Positions 37,859 through 47,473 of a stretch of DNA of 64,000 nt are shown here, piece after piece. The translations under genes and the position numbers were made by a program. The stretch is taken from NCBI RefSeq assembly GCF_030053775.1, contig NZ_CP125669.1, forward strand, positions 744,001-808,000, read 5' to 3'. The notes under the pieces were generated by a model. That model searched no databases, was not told where the DNA came from, and worked only from the letters and a program-made list of their open reading frames with translations. Source of the DNA: Acinetobacter corruptisaponis (GTDB lineage Bacteria > Pseudomonadota > Gammaproteobacteria > Pseudomonadales > Moraxellaceae). Each line of letters starts with the position of its first letter. The stretch's first letter is position 1.

Positions 37859-39424
37859 ATGTTAGACCAAAATATTAAAACCCAGTTAAAAGCCTACCTA
37901 GAACGTTTAGAAAGTCCAATCGAGTTGGTTGCCGCCTTGGATGATTCTGACAAAGCCGCAAAAATCAAAGAGCTTGTGACTGAAATTGCGGAACTTTCTG
38001 ACCAGGTTACGGCGCGTTTTGACGGTTCAAACGCTCGCCGTCCTAGTTTCGGTATTGCCAAGGCAGGTGAACAGCCGCGTGTGTTCTTTGCTGGCCTGCC
38101 GATGGGACATGAGTTTACTTCCCTGATCTTGGCATTGTTGCAGGTGTCTGGCTATGCGCCGAAAGTGTCAGATGAAGTGCTAAACCAGATCAAGGGTTTA
38201 AACCTGACCGCCAACTTTGATGTGTTTGTGTCTTTAAGCTGCCATAACTGTCCAGATGTGGTGCAGGCATTGAACCTGATTGCAATCAACAATCCAAACA
38301 CCACCGCGACCATGATTGATGGTTCATTCTTTCAACATGAAGTGGAGGAACGCAAAATCCTGGCGGTACCAATGGTGTTTCAGGACAATGAACATATCGG
38401 TCAGGGCCGTATGACTTTGGAAGAAATCGTAGCGAAACTGGACACCAACTCAGCCGAAAAAGATGCAGCCAAACTCAATGCCAAAGACGCGTTTGACGTT
38501 CTGGTGATTGGTGGTGGCCCTGCAGGTGGTACAGCCGCAATCTATGCAGCACGTAAAGGTATCAAAACAGGCATCGTGGCTGAACGCTTTGGTGGTCAGG
38601 TCATGGATACCATGGATATTGAGAACTTTACCACGGTACAAAAAACTGTAGGTCCAAAGTTTGCCCAGGACATGGAAGCGCATGTGCGTGAATATGGTGT
38701 GGACATCATGAACCTGCAACGGGTCAGCAAGATCACAGGTGCGGATCAAACCGCCAATGGTCTGGTTGAGGTTGAGCTGGAAAATGGTGCCAAGCTTGAA
38801 TCGAAAACCATCATCCTTTCAACAGGTGCGCGCTGGAGAGAAATGAATGTGCCAGGTGAGGCTGAATACCGAACCCGTGGTGTTGCGTACTGTCCGCACT
38901 GTGATGGCCCACTGTTCAAGGGCAAGCGTGTTGCGGTGATTGGTGGGGGTAACTCAGGTGTTGAGGCTGCAATTGACCTTGCGGGGATTGTGGAGCACGT
39001 AACTTTGGTCGAGTTTGACACCAAGCTTCGTGCCGACCAGGTATTGCAGGACAAGCTAAACAGTCTGCCAAACACCACCGTGATCCTGAATGCACTCAGC
39101 ACAGAAGTGGTTGGTGATGGTTCACAGGTAACGGCATTGAAATACAGGGACCGTGCCACTGAGGTTGAACATACGGTGGAACTTGCAGGGATCTTTGTGC
39201 AGATTGGTTTGTTGCCAAACACCGATTTCCTGAAGAACAGTGCGGTTGAGTTGAGCAACCGTGGTGAGGTTGTGATCAATGATCGTAATGAAACCAGTGT
39301 CAAGGGTGTATTTGCTGCGGGTGACTGTACCACCGTACCGTACAAGCAAATCATCATTGCCACGGGTGAGGGAGCCAAGGCGTCACTGTCCGCCTTTGAC
39401 TACATGATTCGCTCTGGTGTGTAA
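37859..39424 (+). CDS. ahpF: Alkyl hydroperoxide reductase subunit F (AhpF)
   Basis: Flavoprotein disulfide reductase that recycles AhpC with NADH, 521 aa as in E. coli. The N-terminal thioredoxin-like double domain carries CHNC (about residues 129-132); the FAD motif is [14 protein letters not shown]; the thioredoxin-reductase active site is YCPHC (about 345-348); and the NAD motif is [11 protein letters not shown]. The start ATG follows TTGGAG; the reading frame opens at that TTG four codons earlier. It is separated from ahpC by the alk genes and the MITE-like element. Confidence 0.96.
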   Translation: MLDQNIKTQLKAYLERLESPIELVAALDDSDKAAKIKELVTEIAELSDQVTARFDGSNARRPSFGIAKAGEQPRVFFAGLPMGHEFTSLILALLQVSGYAPKVSDEVLNQIKGLNLTANFDVFVSLSCHNCPDVVQALNLIAINNPNTTATMIDGSFFQHEVEERKILAVPMVFQDNEHIGQGRMTLEEIVAKLDTNSAEKDAAKLNAKDAFDVLVIGGGPAGGTAAIYAARKGIKTGIVAERFGGQVMDTMDIENFTTVQKTVGPKFAQDMEAHVREYGVDIMNLQRVSKITGADQTANGLVEVELENGAKLESKTIILSTGARWREMNVPGEAEYRTRGVAYCPHCDGPLFKGKRVAVIGGGNSGVEAAIDLAGIVEHVTLVEFDTKLRADQVLQDKLNSLPNTTVILNALSTEVVGDGSQVTALKYRDRATEVEHTVELAGIFVQIGLLPNTDFLKNSAVELSNRGEVVINDRNETSVKGVFAAGDCTTVPYKQIIIATGEGAKASLSAFDYMIRSGV

Positions 39425-39444
39425 CCCCCTCTGAAAAACTTGTG

Positions 39445-39482
39445 CACGCATTTACATTTTTCATATGTAAGTGCGTGTTTTT
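39445..39482 (+). terminator. Terminator after ahpF
   Basis: A 13-bp stem CACGCATTTACAT with ATGTAAGTGCGTG (one G-U pair), 7-nt loop, then five T. Confidence 0.9.
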
Positions 39483-39583
39483 ACAAGTTATCAACAAATT
39501 TTCAACTTTATTCGTCAACGTTTTTATGTTTATATTTTTGCTATCCATATCGTATTGGATGCCACAACGAAAAGGAACGAAAA

Positions 39584-39928
39584 ATGAATAAATTACTTGT
39601 TGCATTAGGTCTCGCTGCTACTGTTGCACTTGTAGGCTGTAATAAAGATAAAGCGCCTGAAACAGGTGCAACTACGGGTGAACATTTAGAGCATGCAGCT
39701 GAACAGGCTGGTGCTGACATCAAAGACGCAACAGCAACAGCGACTGACAATGTTGCAACTGCGGTTGATAATGCGGGTGATCAAATTGATGCTGCTGCTG
39801 ATCATACTGCGAGTGCGACTGCTGAAGCTGCTGCAAAAACTGAGGCTGCTGCCCGTGATGCAACCGCAAAAGTTGCTGGTGCGGTAGAGTCAGGCGCTGC
39901 TGATGTGAAAGAAAAAGCTCAACAATAA
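39584..39928 (+). CDS. Small Ala-rich lipoprotein
   Basis: A 114-aa predicted lipoprotein. The signal peptide MNKLLVALGLAATVALVGC has a lipobox (LVGC), so the Cys becomes lipid-anchored. The mature part is Ala/Asp-rich with helical repeats of the kind AGDQIDAAADHTASATAEAA, resembling small YtxH/LEA-like stress proteins. The ATG follows AAAGGAACG. The longer reading frame upstream runs through the ahpF terminator and is not real. It is conserved-looking but of unknown function. A terminator follows. Confidence 0.82.
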   Translation: MNKLLVALGLAATVALVGCNKDKAPETGATTGEHLEHAAEQAGADIKDATATATDNVATAVDNAGDQIDAAADHTASATAEAAAKTEAAARDATAKVAGAVESGAADVKEKAQQ

Positions 39929-39941
39929 GATTTGTTGATGT

Positions 39942-39971
39942 AAAAAAGCCTCTGGTCACAGAGGCTTTTTT
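39942..39971. terminator. Bidirectional terminator after the lipoprotein gene
   Basis: A 13-bp stem AAAAAAGCCTCTG with CAGAGGCTTTTTT and a 4-nt loop. It can also serve the converging GST gene. Confidence 0.92.
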
Positions 39972-39987
39972 TATGCGTATAGTGGAA

Positions 39988-40599
39988 TTAAGCCAATAAG
40001 CCTTCATCACGCATGGCAATTTGTACAGACTGACGCTCAGCGACCTTGTTGCGCAAGGCAACAATATTTGGATATGGGGTTAAGTCATGTTCGATATGAT
40101 TTGACCAGTTTGTAATTACAAACAAATAGGCATCTGCTGGGCCAAAATTATCATCCACCAGATAATCACACTCTGATTCAGCCAAATAGTTGTCAATGTA
40201 TTTCAATAAACGATCAACTTCAGCATAGGCTTTGTTTTTTTCATCATCGGTCAATTTGCCAGTGAAAAACACCGCATAGGCATCATGGAGTTCTGAGTTA
40301 AGGTAACCCAGCCATTCAAGTACCTTTGCACGCCCCATGCCTGATGGAGGGATCAAGTCCTGTTTTGGATCGTGCTGTGCCAGAAACGGTAAAATGGCCA
40401 CATTTTCAGTTAAGATCAAACCTGGGTTGATTTCCAATGCAGGAACATAACCTTTTGGATTGATTTCGTAATAGTCTGCACCTTTTGAAGTTTTATGTGT
40501 TTTTAAATCTACCCGTTCTAAATCAAAATCTACATTTATTTCATTTAAAATAATATGGGCTGCCAATGAGCAGGCACCTGGTGAATAATACAACTTCAT
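39988..40599 (-). CDS. Beta-class glutathione S-transferase (GstA-like)
   Basis: A 203-aa cytosolic GST. The N-terminus MKLYYSPGACSLAAHI has the beta-class Cys10 and the GACSLA motif that contacts glutathione. NPKGYVPALEI holds the cis-Pro, followed by the LTENVAILPFLA binding segment. The C-terminal helical domain includes NFGPADAYLFVITNW. It probably detoxifies electrophiles. The start ATG 40599 is followed by the standard N-terminus. It is monocistronic. Confidence 0.93.
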   Translation of the reverse strand: MKLYYSPGACSLAAHIILNEINVDFDLERVDLKTHKTSKGADYYEINPKGYVPALEINPGLILTENVAILPFLAQHDPKQDLIPPSGMGRAKVLEWLGYLNSELHDAYAVFFTGKLTDDEKNKAYAEVDRLLKYIDNYLAESECDYLVDDNFGPADAYLFVITNWSNHIEHDLTPYPNIVALRNKVAERQSVQIAMRDEGLLA

Positions 40600-40859
40600 G
40601 TTTGATCCTTGTTATCTAACATTAATGTTTTAAAATGCTTCATCCAAACTTTCAAGCTTTGTTTGTTACTGATTTGCAAAAAAGTATGTTTTTGCACTTT
40701 TCAAGCATTTTAAGTTGCCATTGATGTCCTGTTTATAAAAATTCTATCTCGATGTTAAGCGCTAAAGATGACGATACCATGTCAAAATCTCACTAAAAAT
40801 TTGACTTGATCAACTGAACACTTACAATACGGCATTTCTATATTTATATCTCCAGAATC

Positions 40860-41576
40860 ATGTCAAACGATCAGTTAGAAACGCAAATTACGGAACTCGA
40901 CAATTTACCTGAGCACCGTGAGATTGTGACGTTTATGCGTCGTTCAGCCCCACTCAATACCTCACAACGCACTGCGCTCGAAGATTATCGTGACTTAATT
41001 CTGGAATATCCTGTTGGCGACCTCCGTCATCACTTTGAACAGCCAGAGCGTCCGCTCACTGTGGAAATTGGTTTTGGAATGGGTCGCTCACTGGTGCTTA
41101 TGGCAAAGGCCAATCCTGAACGTAATTTTGTCGGTATTGAGGTGCACGTTCCTGGTATCGCACAATGTGTTTATGAAGCAGGTATGGCGGGATTAAAGAA
41201 TTTACGGGTACTGGATGCAGATGCAATTCAGGTACTTCTTGAAATGCCTGACAATAGCATTAACTGCGTACAACTTTATTTCCCTGACCCATGGCAGAAA
41301 AAACGTCACTTCAAGCGTCGTTTTGTGATTCATGAGCGCATGCAGTTGGTTGAACAAAAGCTGGAGATGGGTGGTACTTTCCACGCGGCAACCGATTGGG
41401 AACCCTATGCGGAATGGATGCTGGATGTGCTGGATAATCGCCCGAATCTGGAAAATTTGGCAGGTAAAGGTCAAAGCTACCCTCGCCCTGACTGGCGACC
41501 AGTCACCAAGTTCGAGCGCCGTGGCATCGAGTCGGGTCATAAAATTAATGATTTCCTGTTTAAGAAAATTCATTAA
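40860..41576 (+). CDS. trmB: tRNA (guanine-N7-)-methyltransferase TrmB
   Basis: Methylates G46 of tRNA with S-adenosylmethionine, 238 aa. Motif I is VEIGFGMGRSLVLMAKANP, and the substrate/catalytic part is LYFPDPWQKKRHFKRRF, characteristic of TrmB. The C-terminal TKFERRGIESGHKINDF segment is the family signature tail. The gene stands alone. A GTAG-headed REP follows at 41618. Confidence 0.97.
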   Translation: MSNDQLETQITELDNLPEHREIVTFMRRSAPLNTSQRTALEDYRDLILEYPVGDLRHHFEQPERPLTVEIGFGMGRSLVLMAKANPERNFVGIEVHVPGIAQCVYEAGMAGLKNLRVLDADAIQVLLEMPDNSINCVQLYFPDPWQKKRHFKRRFVIHERMQLVEQKLEMGGTFHAATDWEPYAEWMLDVLDNRPNLENLAGKGQSYPRPDWRPVTKFERRGIESGHKINDFLFKKIH

Positions 41577-41617
41577 ATAACGCCCTTAAAATCTTATATC
41601 TGTTCTCATAAATGATT

Positions 41618-41638
41618 GGGCATGTACAATCCCCTACC
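41618..41638 (-). repeat. GTAG-headed REP-like hairpin, copy 2
   Basis: On the minus strand this is GGTAGGGGATTGTACATGCC followed by C. Together with the following plus-strand bases (CCCATCTATCAAATTGATTT) it aligns with copy 1 at 21101 over about 45 bp. It lies in the trmB-Rieske gap. Confidence 0.65.
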
Positions 41639-41681
41639 CATCTATCAAATTGATTTGTATGGGTTGATTGTAAAGATCCTA

Positions 41682-42737
41682 TCACACAGTATAACGTTTG
41701 CTTAATCCCCATTCTGCTAGAATACGACGATACAGGGTTGAGGAACGATCTGCCTCAAAATGGGCTTCAAAACTGATATCGAGTGGCAATTCTTCTGGTT
41801 TCTGCGCTTCCACCATCTCCTGATCTTCGGCAAAAATTTGCGCATTAAAGTCATAGACCGCCTGTAAGTCTCCTGTGGTATCAAAATTACGGGTCAACGG
41901 CACGAACAAACGGGTTTTGTTATGCGATACAGGACAACAGGCATTTAGGATTTTCAATATATCCTCATTGGGGAAATACACAGTAAGAATGGCTGAAAAT
42001 GGTGGATAAATATCAAATACCCGTTTCCATAAAAAACCCTCTGGTGCTAAATGCTGCATCCCATGCGGATAGTTACTTACATTGCTAACATATTCAGTAT
42101 TTAAACCATAAGTTGTTCTTTCAGTTTTATATTTGGGAACTATAGGATTGTCACGATCTGCAAAAGCCTGATGATGTACCCAGGCAAAATGCGCCACATC
42201 AATAAAACCCTCAAGTTGACGACCACTCGACCCTGCAATATCTACATACGGCGGTAAAATCGCCTGATGCTCATTACTTTCCCATGTGTCCAACCCAGGA
42301 AGATTGGCAAGACTTTCATCTCGTCCCAAAATACTTGTCCAGACCAAACCATATTTTAAAATCACAGGAAATTTGGTCAGCGAAAAACGATCTGAAATTT
42401 TGGTCAGTTCAGGTTGTGCAGGAATTTTGGTGCATTTCCCCTCTGCATTGAAATGTAAACCGTGATAGGGACAAATAATGGTTTCACCCTCAACCCAACC
42501 TTTACTCAGTGGTACACCACGATGCGGACAAATATCACGAACTAAATGAATGTCACCGCTTTCGGTTTGATAAATCGCCATATTGAGATCAAGTAAAGTG
42601 ACTTGGTGTGGCTTGCTGCTGACATCTTCAATTCGTGCCACTGGATACCAATGTTGTGCCAATATTTCCCAATCCTGATCATCAAATTGGCTATGACATG
42701 GCTTATTTGGAACATTAATTAATGGGATTGCATTCAT
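41682..42737 (-). CDS. Rieske non-heme iron oxygenase, candidate HpxD
   Basis: Oxygenase component, 351 aa. The Rieske cluster ligands are CPHRG and CPYHG (residues about 70-95). The mononuclear iron site is the DVAHFAWVHH region (Asp-x-x-His type), followed by the catalytic domain. It is divergent from a LysR gene and next to urate-pathway genes. That is the same arrangement as Klebsiella hpxD/hpxR, where HpxDE oxidises hypoxanthine, so a role in hypoxanthine oxidation is likely. No reductase partner (HpxE) is in the window. Function as ring-hydroxylating dioxygenase of another heterocycle cannot be ruled out. Confidence 0.85.
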   Translation of the reverse strand: MNAIPLINVPNKPCHSQFDDQDWEILAQHWYPVARIEDVSSKPHQVTLLDLNMAIYQTESGDIHLVRDICPHRGVPLSKGWVEGETIICPYHGLHFNAEGKCTKIPAQPELTKISDRFSLTKFPVILKYGLVWTSILGRDESLANLPGLDTWESNEHQAILPPYVDIAGSSGRQLEGFIDVAHFAWVHHQAFADRDNPIVPKYKTERTTYGLNTEYVSNVSNYPHGMQHLAPEGFLWKRVFDIYPPFSAILTVYFPNEDILKILNACCPVSHNKTRLFVPLTRNFDTTGDLQAVYDFNAQIFAEDQEMVEAQKPEELPLDISFEAHFEADRSSTLYRRILAEWGLSKRYTV

Positions 42738-42814
42738 ATTAGACTCACATTTTCGATGCTAGATCATTGATCTTTTTCTATATGCAGTGTGGAGCACATC
42801 TTTACTTTCGTCTA

Positions 42815-42842
42815 TTAGAATGATTTATATGAAACATTCTAA
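42815..42842. promoter_or_regulatory. Inverted repeat in the Rieske/LysR divergent region, likely LysR-type operator
   Basis: TTAGAATG (42815-42822) and CATTCTAA (42835-42842) form a perfect 8-bp dyad with a 12-bp spacer. Further TTAGAA copies occur at 42846-42851 and 42869-42874. LysR regulators bind such dyads between divergent genes. Confidence 0.6.
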
Positions 42843-42886
42843 AAATTAGAACGCATCAATATTTTTTGTTAGAATCTTTTAGATAT

Positions 42887-42910
42887 GGGCGCATACAATA
42901 CGCTCCTACC
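42887..42910 (-). repeat. GTAG-headed REP-like hairpin, copy 3
   Basis: On the minus strand: GGTAGGAGCGTATTGTATGC followed by GCCC. It lies just upstream of the LysR gene start. A further small stem (AACACAA/TTGTGTT, 42911-42926) follows. Confidence 0.6.
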
Positions 42911-42939
42911 AACACAATTTTGTGTTTGAGAACTTTATT

Positions 42940-43869
42940 ATGAATCTGCCTTTTTCTCGTTTTACTGAATATTTTGTAGTGGTAGCTAAAACAGGCAGCC
43001 TGAGAAGAGCAGCCGATCAGCTTTTTATTTCTGTTTCGGCAGTGCATCGTCAGATTGTGCTGGCAGAAGAACAACTCGGCGTAGCCTTGTTTGAACGTTT
43101 GCCGAGTGGTTTAAAACTCACATTGGCAGGTGAATTACTGTATGCAGATTTGTTGGGTTGGCAGAAAGATTTTCAACTTACACAAAAACGTTTAAATGAA
43201 ATTCAGGGCTTGCAACGTGGTTCAATTGATTTCGGCATGATTTCAGCACTGAGCGAAAGTTTTGTCAGTGCTGTAATTCAGTCGATTCATCAACAATATT
43301 CATGGATTAATTTTAATATTCGAGTATTGGACAGTGAAAGCGTTGCTGATCTGGTCATCAATGCGGAACTGGACTTTGGCTTAATTTTAAACCCGAAACA
43401 TCAGCATCAACTGCATATCAATGCCTTTGTGGAAATGCCGCTTGGTTTCGTGATTCCAAAACAAAATCCTTTGGCTCACAAAGATAAAATTTATTTTTCC
43501 GATACAATTGAATTTAATCATATTATTCCAGCCGCCCCCTTAATTATTCATGATCATGTCACTGCTTTATATAAGAAGCATGACTTTAATCCACTGCATA
43601 AAATCAAATGTAATGATATTCGGATGATGATTTCATTGCTGAGACAGAATCTTGGAATTGGTATTATGAGTTATTTGGATGTCTATCCTCTTATTGAAAG
43701 TGGTGAATTTGAGTTTCGAGCAATCAATGAACAAGGGCTGCATCCAATTACGCTGGCGTTATGTGTTGCACCAAAACGGCAACTTTCCCGAATTTCTCAA
43801 ATCATGATGAATCAAATCGTTGAAGAAATGGAAGCACTAAAATTGTGCATGATTAAAAATATTTATTAA
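42940..43869 (+). CDS. LysR-family regulator, candidate HpxR
   Basis: A 309-aa LysR-type regulator. The N-terminal helix-turn-helix is TGSLRRAADQLFISVSAVHR followed by QIVLAEEQLGVALFERLPSG; the rest is a periplasmic-binding-like effector domain. I start at ATG 42940 (MNLPFSRFTEYF), whose upstream GAGAAC can serve as ribosome binding site; the frame opens 6 codons earlier with GTG. It is divergent from the Rieske oxygenase, like Klebsiella hpxR from hpxD, and its likely operator is the dyad at 42815. The effector is probably a purine intermediate (inference). Confidence 0.88.
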   Translation: MNLPFSRFTEYFVVVAKTGSLRRAADQLFISVSAVHRQIVLAEEQLGVALFERLPSGLKLTLAGELLYADLLGWQKDFQLTQKRLNEIQGLQRGSIDFGMISALSESFVSAVIQSIHQQYSWINFNIRVLDSESVADLVINAELDFGLILNPKHQHQLHINAFVEMPLGFVIPKQNPLAHKDKIYFSDTIEFNHIIPAAPLIIHDHVTALYKKHDFNPLHKIKCNDIRMMISLLRQNLGIGIMSYLDVYPLIESGEFEFRAINEQGLHPITLALCVAPKRQLSRISQIMMNQIVEEMEALKLCMIKNIY

Positions 43870-43998
43870 AGAATTGAATAAACGCACCAAAACAAAACAA
43901 TTAAATATTTGATTTTATTATATTTATAAATTGACACCCAATAGTGCAATCAAGTATTTTGATGTGAAGTTTCACATTTTAATGATTCAGATACTGCT

Positions 43999-44952
43999 AT
44001 GAGTTGCTCAGATAAAGAGATCGATTTAACCACAAATTATCCTCGAGATATGGTCGGTTATGCCAATCATCCACCACATGCACAATGGCCCAATCAAGCC
44101 AAAATTGCGGTGCAATTCGTGCTAAATTATGAGGAAGGTGGTGAAAAGCATATCCTGCATGGGGATGCAGGTTCAGAACAGTTTTTATCGGAAATTAGTG
44201 GTGCAGAAAGTTATGCAGCGCGCCATTTATCTATGGATTCGTTGTATGAATATGGTTCACGAGTAGGCTTTTGGCGCATTCAACAAGAGTTTGCTAAACG
44301 TAATTTACCGATAACAATTTTTGCAGTAGCGATGGCGTTACAGCGCAATCCTTTGGTGGTCGAAGCCATTAAGCAACACAATTATGATGTGGTGTCACAT
44401 GGTTTACGTTGGATTCATTATCAAAATGTCGATATTGAAACTGAAAAAGCACATATGGCAGAAGCCATGCAGATTTTAAAGGATTTGTTTGGACAATATC
44501 CTACAGGTTGGTATACAGGGCGTGATAGCCCCAACACTCGTCAATTATTGGCTGACTATGATCATGTACAATATGACAGTGATTATTATGGTGACGATTT
44601 GCCGTTCTGGACAACTTTAATTAAGGAAAATGGTGAAACTCGCCCGCATCTGATTATTCCCTATACTTTAGATACCAATGATATGAAGTTTGCTTCACCG
44701 ACAGGCTTTAATCGGAGTGAGGATTTTTTTGAGTATCTCAAAGATGCTTTTGATGTGCTGTATGCCGAAGGTGCAACTTCACCCAAAATGTTGTCGATTG
44801 GCATGCACTGTCGAATTTTGGGTCGCCCTGCTCGTTTTAAAGCCTTACAAAAATTTCTGGATTATGTGCAAAATCATGATCGGGTCTGGATTTGTACTCG
44901 TCAGCAAATTGCAGAGCATTGGATGAAATATCATCCTGATCAAGGTATATAA
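43999..44952 (+). CDS. puuE: Allantoinase PuuE
   Basis: Metal-independent allantoinase of the polysaccharide deacetylase fold, opening allantoin to allantoate, 317 aa. Family landmarks: RDMVGYANHPPHAQWPNQAK at the N-terminus, EEGGEKHILHGD, SHGLRWIHYQN, and GWYTGRDSPNTRQLL; the substrate-binding His residues are in these stretches. It lies about 130 bp after the LysR gene in the same direction. The start ATG 43999 has no strong ribosome binding site. It belongs to the purine locus and supplies the substrate of allantoicase. Confidence 0.95.
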   Translation: MSCSDKEIDLTTNYPRDMVGYANHPPHAQWPNQAKIAVQFVLNYEEGGEKHILHGDAGSEQFLSEISGAESYAARHLSMDSLYEYGSRVGFWRIQQEFAKRNLPITIFAVAMALQRNPLVVEAIKQHNYDVVSHGLRWIHYQNVDIETEKAHMAEAMQILKDLFGQYPTGWYTGRDSPNTRQLLADYDHVQYDSDYYGDDLPFWTTLIKENGETRPHLIIPYTLDTNDMKFASPTGFNRSEDFFEYLKDAFDVLYAEGATSPKMLSIGMHCRILGRPARFKALQKFLDYVQNHDRVWICTRQQIAEHWMKYHPDQGI

Positions 44953-45017
44953 TTATATAACTCACATAAATTTTTCTAACCATTTTGTATACTTACATAA
45001 AATTTTTAACCATTATT

Positions 45018-45122
45018 TACTATCTTGGTTGGCGGCATGGATGCCGCCGTTGAGCTGTGGCATCAAGGATGTGCCATCAGCTCAACAAAGGGGTTTTGTT
45101 ACTTTTGCCCAGTCAAAAGTAA
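45018..45122. repeat. Structured intergenic repeat, copy A
   Basis: Three hairpins in order: GGCGGCATGGATGCCGCC (45031-45048), a two-step stem GTTGAGCTG/CAGCTCAAC with inner TGGCA/TGCCA (45049-45086), and TTACTTTTG/CAAAAGTAA (45099-45122). The second stem differs from copy B (51813-51937) by three compensatory base-pair changes while the loop TCAAGGATG is identical. It fills the gap between puuE and the 8-oxoguanine deaminase gene. Confidence 0.75.
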
Positions 45123-45236
45123 GGCTAGAACCTCTACAAAAATAATTTGTCTATAAATAAATTAAGAGGTAATACCAACTTATAAAATTTATAAATAAAG
45201 CTATAGAAATTGATAAAAATTAATTTTTCAGTAATC

Positions 45237-46682
45237 TTAGGCTATTTTACTCATTTGCATACTTCGCTGTTGTAACAGCTTTACTGATTGTTTGGCTTGC
45301 CATGCCAACTCCTGCATATCCAGATCAGGGATTTGGTCATTTTCCATCACCATTTTCCCTGCAATAAACATTGCCTTGATTTTTGCTCGTCCAGCACTGG
45401 CAATCGGCCCAATCGCCAGATCATGCAAGCCAAAATAGCGTGGGTCGTCTAGCTTGTATATTACTAAATCGGCCTGCTGTCCTACTTCAATCGTACCCAA
45501 CTGATCCAGCCCCAGAATCTTTGCACCGCCAGCCGTTCCCCAGCGAATCACATCTTCAATTGTGGCTGCATCTCCACCACCCTCAAACAATCCACCCTCA
45601 TATTGCGGCGTTGCCAACATGCCTTTTCTGGCACGTTGCAACAACCACGCTGCATGGGTTTCTGACAGCATATCTGCCGCCTCATTCGAGCCTGCACCAT
45701 CTACACCAATGGAAATGGTCATGCCAGCCTGCTCCAGCGTCACCAGATCAGCAATACCACTACCCAGACGCGCATTGCTTTGTGGGCAATGCGCAATACC
45801 TGTTCGGGTTTGTCCTAAAAGCTGGATTTCTTCTGGCAATAATTTTACCAGATGCGCAAACCAGACATCACTTCCGACCCAGTCATGTTCAGCACAAAAC
45901 TGCACAGGCGTCATATTAAATTTGGCTTTGGCAGCATCCAGATAATCCACCGTTTCAGATAAATGGCTATGCATGCCAATGCCGAGTTGTCGGGCAATTT
46001 TGGCACTTTCACGGAACTGTTGTGCGGTGGTTGAATGCAGGCTTGAGGTTGGAGCCATCACAATTTTACGGAATGCAGCCGAGTCTGCCTGATGGTATTT
46101 GCTCACCAGACGCTCAACATCTGTCATGTAGTCTTCAAACTTTTCAGGACGCAAGGCTTGTGGCAATTCATTTTCCAATCCACGAGTCAAAGTTGCGCCA
46201 CCCCGACACAGCACAAAACGCATACCAAGTTTTTCAGCTTCATCAAATAATATTGCCGAACCATCAAAGAGCATCTGTGGCCAATATAGATAGTGGTGAT
46301 CTGCGACAGTGGCACAGCCTGAACGCAACAATTCAATTAGACCAATCCGTACTGCAATCCGAAAAGTCCGCTCATCAAATGCACCACGAAAACGATAAGG
46401 TGTACTGGCCAGCCATGCAGTCAAACTCTGGTTTAAGCCTTGTGGCTCACCTTTTAGCAACGACTGGAACAAATGATGATGGGTATTGACCCAAGCTGGA
46501 TAAATCACACAGTCTTTAGCATCTACAATTTGTTCATTGGCTTGTGCGGTAAGCTGACCTAACTCGCTAATTTTGCCATCGTGAATACGAATATCGGTTG
46601 CTGAACTACGTGCCGCATCACCTGATAAACCTGTCAAAACAGCATCGGCATTTTTAATTAAATAAGAATGGTGATTGATCAT
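45237..46682 (-). CDS. 8-oxoguanine deaminase
   Basis: A 481-aa amidohydrolase of the TIM-barrel superfamily. It hydrolyses 8-oxoguanine to urate and ammonia, feeding oxidised guanine into the urate pathway. The match to the Pseudomonas enzyme (PA0142) is strong: NTHHHLFQSLLKGEPQGL (metal His-x-His), LIELLRSGCATVADHHYLYW, MHSHLSETVDYLDAAKAK, GIAHCPQSNARLGSGI and SIGVDGAGSNEAADMLSE (Zn Asp). Its start overlaps the stop of the ABC permease by ATGA. It is therefore last in an importer-deaminase operon, suggesting that the imported substrate is an oxidised or related purine. Confidence 0.95.
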   Translation of the reverse strand: MINHHSYLIKNADAVLTGLSGDAARSSATDIRIHDGKISELGQLTAQANEQIVDAKDCVIYPAWVNTHHHLFQSLLKGEPQGLNQSLTAWLASTPYRFRGAFDERTFRIAVRIGLIELLRSGCATVADHHYLYWPQMLFDGSAILFDEAEKLGMRFVLCRGGATLTRGLENELPQALRPEKFEDYMTDVERLVSKYHQADSAAFRKIVMAPTSSLHSTTAQQFRESAKIARQLGIGMHSHLSETVDYLDAAKAKFNMTPVQFCAEHDWVGSDVWFAHLVKLLPEEIQLLGQTRTGIAHCPQSNARLGSGIADLVTLEQAGMTISIGVDGAGSNEAADMLSETHAAWLLQRARKGMLATPQYEGGLFEGGGDAATIEDVIRWGTAGGAKILGLDQLGTIEVGQQADLVIYKLDDPRYFGLHDLAIGPIASAGRAKIKAMFIAGKMVMENDQIPDLDMQELAWQAKQSVKLLQQRSMQMSKIA

Positions 46683-47473
46683 ACTTGTTCACTCTCGTGC
46701 CATTTTCTTAAAAATACCTGACTTAACAATGACATCAATACAAACAATGCCAAGCCTGTACAGGTAATTAGAAACAATGCCGCAAACATCAACGGTAAAT
46801 CCAGTTGGAAACCTGCCTGCAAGATTTGATATGCCAAACCTGCACTTGTTCCGCCTGCACCAGCCACAAATTCTGACACCACTGCACCAATCAATGCCAA
46901 ACCACAGGAAATCCGTAAACCACCAAAGAAATACGGCAATGCATTAGGCACACGTAAACGCATCAGGATTTGCCAGCGACTTGCCTTATTGATCTGAAAT
47001 AGATTGAGCAAACCTTTATTGACACTACGCAGTCCTAATGTGGTATTAGTCAAAATCGGAAATACCGCCACCAACATCGCACACACGACTAAGGCCAAAG
47101 TTGTGTTTTGAATCCAGATAATCACCAACGGCGCAATTGCAACAATGGGCGTGACCTGAAATAAAATCGCATAGGGCATAAAACAGGCTTCCACCACACG
47201 ACTTTGCACAAATAAAAATGCGATTAGCGTTCCAATGACCACTGCACAAGCAAATGCCAATAAGGTAATTTTCAAAGTGACCATCAAGCTACCAAACAAC
47301 ATGCCAGATTGATTAACTAATGCCATGACAATATCACTAGGCTTTGGAATCACATAAACAGGCACTTGCAGTTGTTGAAAACTCAATTGCCAGATCAATA
47401 AAAAGATCAGACCAAGCGTGACAGGTGCAGCAATGCGTTGTACAGCAGGATTTTGAATTAAAGGTTTAATCAT
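46679..47473 (-). CDS. ABC transporter permease, SsuC/ThiX-like
   Basis: An inner-membrane permease of the nitrate/sulfonate/thiamine-precursor importer family, 264 aa with six helices. The EAA-type cytoplasmic loop is KASRWQILMRLRVPNALPYF. I start at ATG 47473, which follows a clear GGAGGG at the right spacing. The frame is open 43 codons further upstream, overlapping the ATPase gene, and that part is not real. The gene overlaps the ATPase by 8 bp and the deaminase by ATGA, so all three are translationally coupled. The substrate is likely a purine (inference from neighbours). Confidence 0.9.
   Translation of the reverse strand: MIKPLIQNPAVQRIAAPVTLGLIFLLIWQLSFQQLQVPVYVIPKPSDIVMALVNQSGMLFGSLMVTLKITLLAFACAVVIGTLIAFLFVQSRVVEACFMPYAILFQVTPIVAIAPLVIIWIQNTTLALVVCAMLVAVFPILTNTTLGLRSVNKGLLNLFQINKASRWQILMRLRVPNALPYFFGGLRISCGLALIGAVVSEFVAGAGGTSAGLAYQILQAGFQLDLPLMFAALFLITCTGLALFVLMSLLSQVFLRKWHESEQV

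Noticed and set aside
39440..39583. Upstream extension of the small lipoprotein
   Set aside because: It runs through the ahpF terminator; the lipoprotein signal begins at 39584.
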